From positions 806,001-870,000 of the forward strand of contig JBDXCV010000003.1 in the NCBI GenBank assembly GCA_039980135.1: a stretch of 64,000 nt of DNA. The letters are read 5' to 3'. Made by a program: the position numbers and the translations under genes. Source of the DNA: Alphaproteobacteria bacterium. Its GTDB lineage: Bacteria > Pseudomonadota > Alphaproteobacteria > UBA6615. Positions 61,441 through 64,000 of the stretch are shown in pieces (the stretch's first letter is position 1; each line of letters starts with the position of its first letter). The notes under the pieces were generated by a model that made no database searches, had not been told where the DNA came from, and worked only from the letters and a program-made list of their open reading frames with translations.

Positions 61441-61516
61441 GGCGGGTCAGAGACCCACCCCTACAGCCAATGCTGATGTTTCGGTCCAGTGTAGGGGCGG
61501 GTTTTAAACCCGCCCG
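61441..61516. repeat. Paired palindromic repeat, copy 2
   Basis: GGCGGGTCAGAGACCCACCC-CTAC, about 25 bases, then GTAGGGGCGGGTTTTAAACCCGCCCGG. It has the same two-palindrome order as the element at 50791-50857, again between converging genes. Confidence 0.75.
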
Positions 61517-61519
61517 GCC

Positions 61520-63910
61520 CTATTCGGCGGCCATGTGCTGCACGTCGCCACGCTTGCGCATGCGCTTGGTGATAACCGCCGCCGCGCCGTCGAGGATGGC
61601 GTCGGCGTCGATCCCGTGGGTCCGGTAGAGGTCGGCCAGGTTGCCGGATTGGCCGAAGCTTTCGACCCCCAGCGCTGCGACGTCATGGCTGGCGACCCCG
61701 CCCAGCCAGGCCAGGGTCGCGGGATGCCCGTCGAGCACGGTTACGATACCGGCGTCCGGGGCGAGCCGGCCCAGCAGGTTGTCGATATGGGACGGCGCGA
61801 CGTCTGGTCCGCGTGCATGGGCGTGGGTCGCCGCCTGCCAATTCGCGTAGAGCCGGTCGGCCGATGTGACCGCCAGCAGCCCGGCGCCGGGGATATCCTC
61901 CAGCAACGCGTCATGGGCGGCGATCACTTCCGGTGCGACGACGCCGGTGTAGGCGATCGCGAGTTCCGCGTCGGGTGCGGGTTCGCGCAGCCAATAGGCG
62001 CCGGCGAGAACGTCGTCGGCGACGGGTGCGAAGTCGCGCGTGGGCTGGTCGATGGCCAGGGTCGAAAGCCGTAGATAGACAGAACCACCGTCGTCGGCCT
62101 GCATATGTCCGAAGCCCCACTGCATGATGTGGGCAAGTTCGTCGGCATAGGCGGGTTCGAACGATGTGAGGCCCGGCTGGGAAAGGCCGATCAGGGGCGA
62201 GTTGATCGACTGGTGGGCGCCGCCTTCCGGCGCGAGCGTGATCCCCGATGGGGTCGCGACGACCATGAAACGGGCGTCCTGGTAACAGGCGTAGTTCAGG
62301 GAATCGAGGCCGCGCGCGATGAACGGGTCATACAGCGCGCCCACCGGCAGCAGCCGGGCGCCGAACAGCTTGTCCGAGAGGCCTGCCGCGGCGAGCAACA
62401 GGAACAGGTTGTTCTCCGCGATGCCGAGCTCGATATGCTGGCCCTCGGGGCTCATCGACCATTTGAACGCCGAGGGCACCTTCTCGTCACGGAATACGTC
62501 TGCGGTGTCTTCGTGGTGGAACAGCCCGCGCTGGTTGACCCACCCGGCCATATTGGTCGTGACCGTGACGTCGGGGGTGGTGGTGACGATCCGGCTCGCC
62601 AGTTCGCTGTCGCCCCGGCCAAGATCGTTGAGGATCTGCCCGAACGCCTCTTGGGTCGACATGCGCTTGTCGCTGGGGGCGGGCAGCGCCGCGACGGGAA
62701 TCTTCGGGCTGGGATCGGGATGGGGCCGCTGGGCGAACGGCACGTCGGACAGGAAAGCGCGGATGGCGTCCTCGGACAGGTCGAGCCCCTCGGCGAGGTC
62801 CCATTCATGGCCGTCGCGGATGGCGTGGCTCGTCTTGAAGGCCGCCATCTGGTCCGGGTTCATCAGGCCGGAGTGATTGTCCTTGTGGCCGGCCAGCGGG
62901 GTGTTGAAACCCTTGATCGTATACGCGACGAAGCATTGCGGCGTGTCGTCGTCGCCGACATCCGCGAAGGCCTCGAGGGTGGCGGCCATGTCGTGGCCGC
63001 CGAGATTGGTCATCAGGCGCTGCAGGGCGTCGTCGTCATGGTCGTCGAGCAGCGCCTTGACGCCTTTCACCCGTCCGATGTCTGTTTTCAGATGGGTCCG
63101 CCAGGCATCGGCACCCTGATACGTCAGCGCGGCGTAAAGCTGGTTCGGACATTCGTCGATCCAATTACGCAGCGCATCGCCGCCGGGCAATTGGAACGCG
63201 GCCTCCTGCAGCTTGCCGTATTTCAGTTCGACCACGTTCCAGCCGACGGTGCCGAAGAAGTCCTTGATGCGCTGGAACAGATAATCGTGCACGACCCCGT
63301 CGAGGCTCTGGCGGTTGTAGTCGATCACCCACCACAGATTGCGTACGTCGTGCTTCCAGCCTTCGAGCAGCGCTTCGAAGACGTTGCCTTCGTCCAGCTC
63401 CGCGTCGCCCATGAGCGCGACCAGCCGGCCGTTCGGGCGGCCCTCGGCCATGCCGTGATGATGCACATAGTCGCGCACCATCGCCCCGAAAAGCGTGGCG
63501 CCGACCCCGAGACCGACGGAGCCGGTGGAGAAGTCCACGTCGTCGGTGTCCTTGGTCCGCGACGGGTAGGACTGGGCGCCGCCGAGCGCGCGGAAATCCT
63601 GAAGCTTGGCCAGGTCCTGGCGGCCCAGCAGATACTGGATCGCGTGAAATACCGGCGAGGCGTGGGGCTTCACCGCGACCCGGTCTTCGGCGCGCAGACT
63701 ATGGAGATAGAGTGCCGTCAGGAGCGTCGCCGCGGAGGCGCAGGACGATTGATGGCCGCCGACCTTCAGCCCGTCATGGTTCTCACGCAGATGGTTGGCG
63801 TTGTGGATCATCCATGACGAGAGCCAGAGGATTTTGCGCTCGAGGGCCTCGAGGGTCGGGATGTCCACATTCGAGAGGATCGTCCTGGGGTCGGCTTTGC
63901 GGCGGGGCAT
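61520..63910 (-). CDS. Transketolase/pyruvate dehydrogenase E1 (AceE)-like thiamine diphosphate enzyme
   Basis: A 796-residue ThDP-dependent enzyme. The N-terminal GGHQSSCASAATLLTALYLHSLR and ALMGDAELDEGNVFEALLEGWKHDVRNLWWVIDYNRQSLDG form the ThDP-Mg motif (G-D-x28-N) of homodimeric E1 proteins. The central pyrimidine domain has HIELGIAENNLFLLLAAAGLS with the catalytic Glu, and the C-terminal domain ends SFGQSGNLADLYRTHGIDADAIL. E. coli AceE is longer (about 887 residues). It fits a 2-oxoacid dehydrogenase E1-like or transketolase-like subfamily; no E2 or E3 gene is adjacent. The start at 63910 is the first Met of conserved sequence. Confidence 0.88.
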   Translation of the reverse strand: MPRRKADPRTILSNVDIPTLEALERKILWLSSWMIHNANHLRENHDGLKVGGHQSSCASAATLLTALYLHSLRAEDRVAVKPHASPVFHAIQYLLGRQDLAKLQDFRALGGAQSYPSRTKDTDDVDFSTGSVGLGVGATLFGAMVRDYVHHHGMAEGRPNGRLVALMGDAELDEGNVFEALLEGWKHDVRNLWWVIDYNRQSLDGVVHDYLFQRIKDFFGTVGWNVVELKYGKLQEAAFQLPGGDALRNWIDECPNQLYAALTYQGADAWRTHLKTDIGRVKGVKALLDDHDDDALQRLMTNLGGHDMAATLEAFADVGDDDTPQCFVAYTIKGFNTPLAGHKDNHSGLMNPDQMAAFKTSHAIRDGHEWDLAEGLDLSEDAIRAFLSDVPFAQRPHPDPSPKIPVAALPAPSDKRMSTQEAFGQILNDLGRGDSELASRIVTTTPDVTVTTNMAGWVNQRGLFHHEDTADVFRDEKVPSAFKWSMSPEGQHIELGIAENNLFLLLAAAGLSDKLFGARLLPVGALYDPFIARGLDSLNYACYQDARFMVVATPSGITLAPEGGAHQSINSPLIGLSQPGLTSFEPAYADELAHIMQWGFGHMQADDGGSVYLRLSTLAIDQPTRDFAPVADDVLAGAYWLREPAPDAELAIAYTGVVAPEVIAAHDALLEDIPGAGLLAVTSADRLYANWQAATHAHARGPDVAPSHIDNLLGRLAPDAGIVTVLDGHPATLAWLGGVASHDVAALGVESFGQSGNLADLYRTHGIDADAILDGAAAVITKRMRKRGDVQHMAAE

Positions 63911-64000
63911 CGGCTTTTCCGGAGTCGGCTGAGAAGACCCTGATCGTAACAGTTCGGCCGACCTCGAGAGTTGCGAACATGGCTCGAATATCGTCAATTC
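63911..64000. other. Window end, upstream of the AceE-like gene
   Basis: Ninety bases that should hold the promoter and ribosome site of the leftward AceE-like gene. The reading frame stays open to 63997 on the minus strand, but the extension has no family sequence. Confidence 0.4.

Noticed and set aside
50791-61516. A CRISPR array from the GC-rich repeats
   Set aside because: Only two distant copies exist, each a pair of palindromes; no regular spacers and no cas genes.

Overview
The window is 64 kb of densely coding, high-GC DNA. Gene content and repeat style point to an alphaproteobacterium, probably a free-living aerobic or facultative organic-acid user of the Rhodospirillales type. The reasons are several TRAP transporters, CoA-based catabolism, 3-hydroxybutyrate dehydrogenase, an NADH dehydrogenase-SelD fusion, and a CTCATGCTGAGGAGG-type dispersed repeat. 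No intergenic gap exceeds about 230 bases. There is no rRNA, prophage, insertion sequence or CRISPR array. One tRNA gene is present, and it is tRNA-Sec.

Regions. 1-3 kb: a TRAP transporter and a thioesterase. 3-7 kb: a lipoprotein penicillin-acylase-type hydrolase paired with a GH3-type acyl-adenylating enzyme. 7-12 kb: a divergent acyl-CoA block (class I CoA-transferase A/B, class III CoA-transferase, a PEP mutase/isocitrate lyase-family enzyme, acyl-CoA dehydrogenase). 12-17.4 kb: two tandem molybdenum hydroxylase large subunits with a DUF983 gene inverted between them. 17.5-23.3 kb: a DUF2652-SRPBCC protein, a GST, a GrdB-like selenoprotein, selD and tRNA-Sec. 23.4-28.7 kb: a three-subunit thiocyanate-hydrolase-like enzyme, its ABC importer and a divergent LysR regulator. 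28.7-34.8 kb: secreted, cupin, peroxiredoxin, MBL, PhyH and BON genes. 34.8-38.1 kb: selB-selA. 38-44 kb: transporter, luciferase-like oxidoreductase, bdhA-patatin, cupin, orphan binding protein. 44-45.8 kb: thioredoxin, AhpD-like selenoprotein and its Sec-less twin. 45.9-64 kb: a third Mo hydroxylase, two amidohydrolases, a second TRAP system and assorted catabolic enzymes.

The main result is a selenium island. The complete selenocysteine machinery (selA, selB, selD, tRNA-Sec) lies among three genes that each carry one in-frame UGA inside a redox motif: UxxC in a GrdB-like protein (19575-20810), UxxC in a peroxiredoxin (30242-30712) and CxxU in an AhpD-like protein (44557-45177). Each UGA is followed by a hairpin whose loop begins 17-21 bases downstream. 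Standard gene callers would break all three genes in two. The tRNA-Sec gene directly precedes selD, and a perfect inverted repeat covers its likely promoter.

The thiocyanate-hydrolase-like operon lies immediately upstream of tRNA-Sec and selD on the same strand, with no strong terminator seen between them. This raises an untested link between pseudohalide degradation and selenium supply.

All functions are read from the sequence and from memory of protein families. No search or computation was run.
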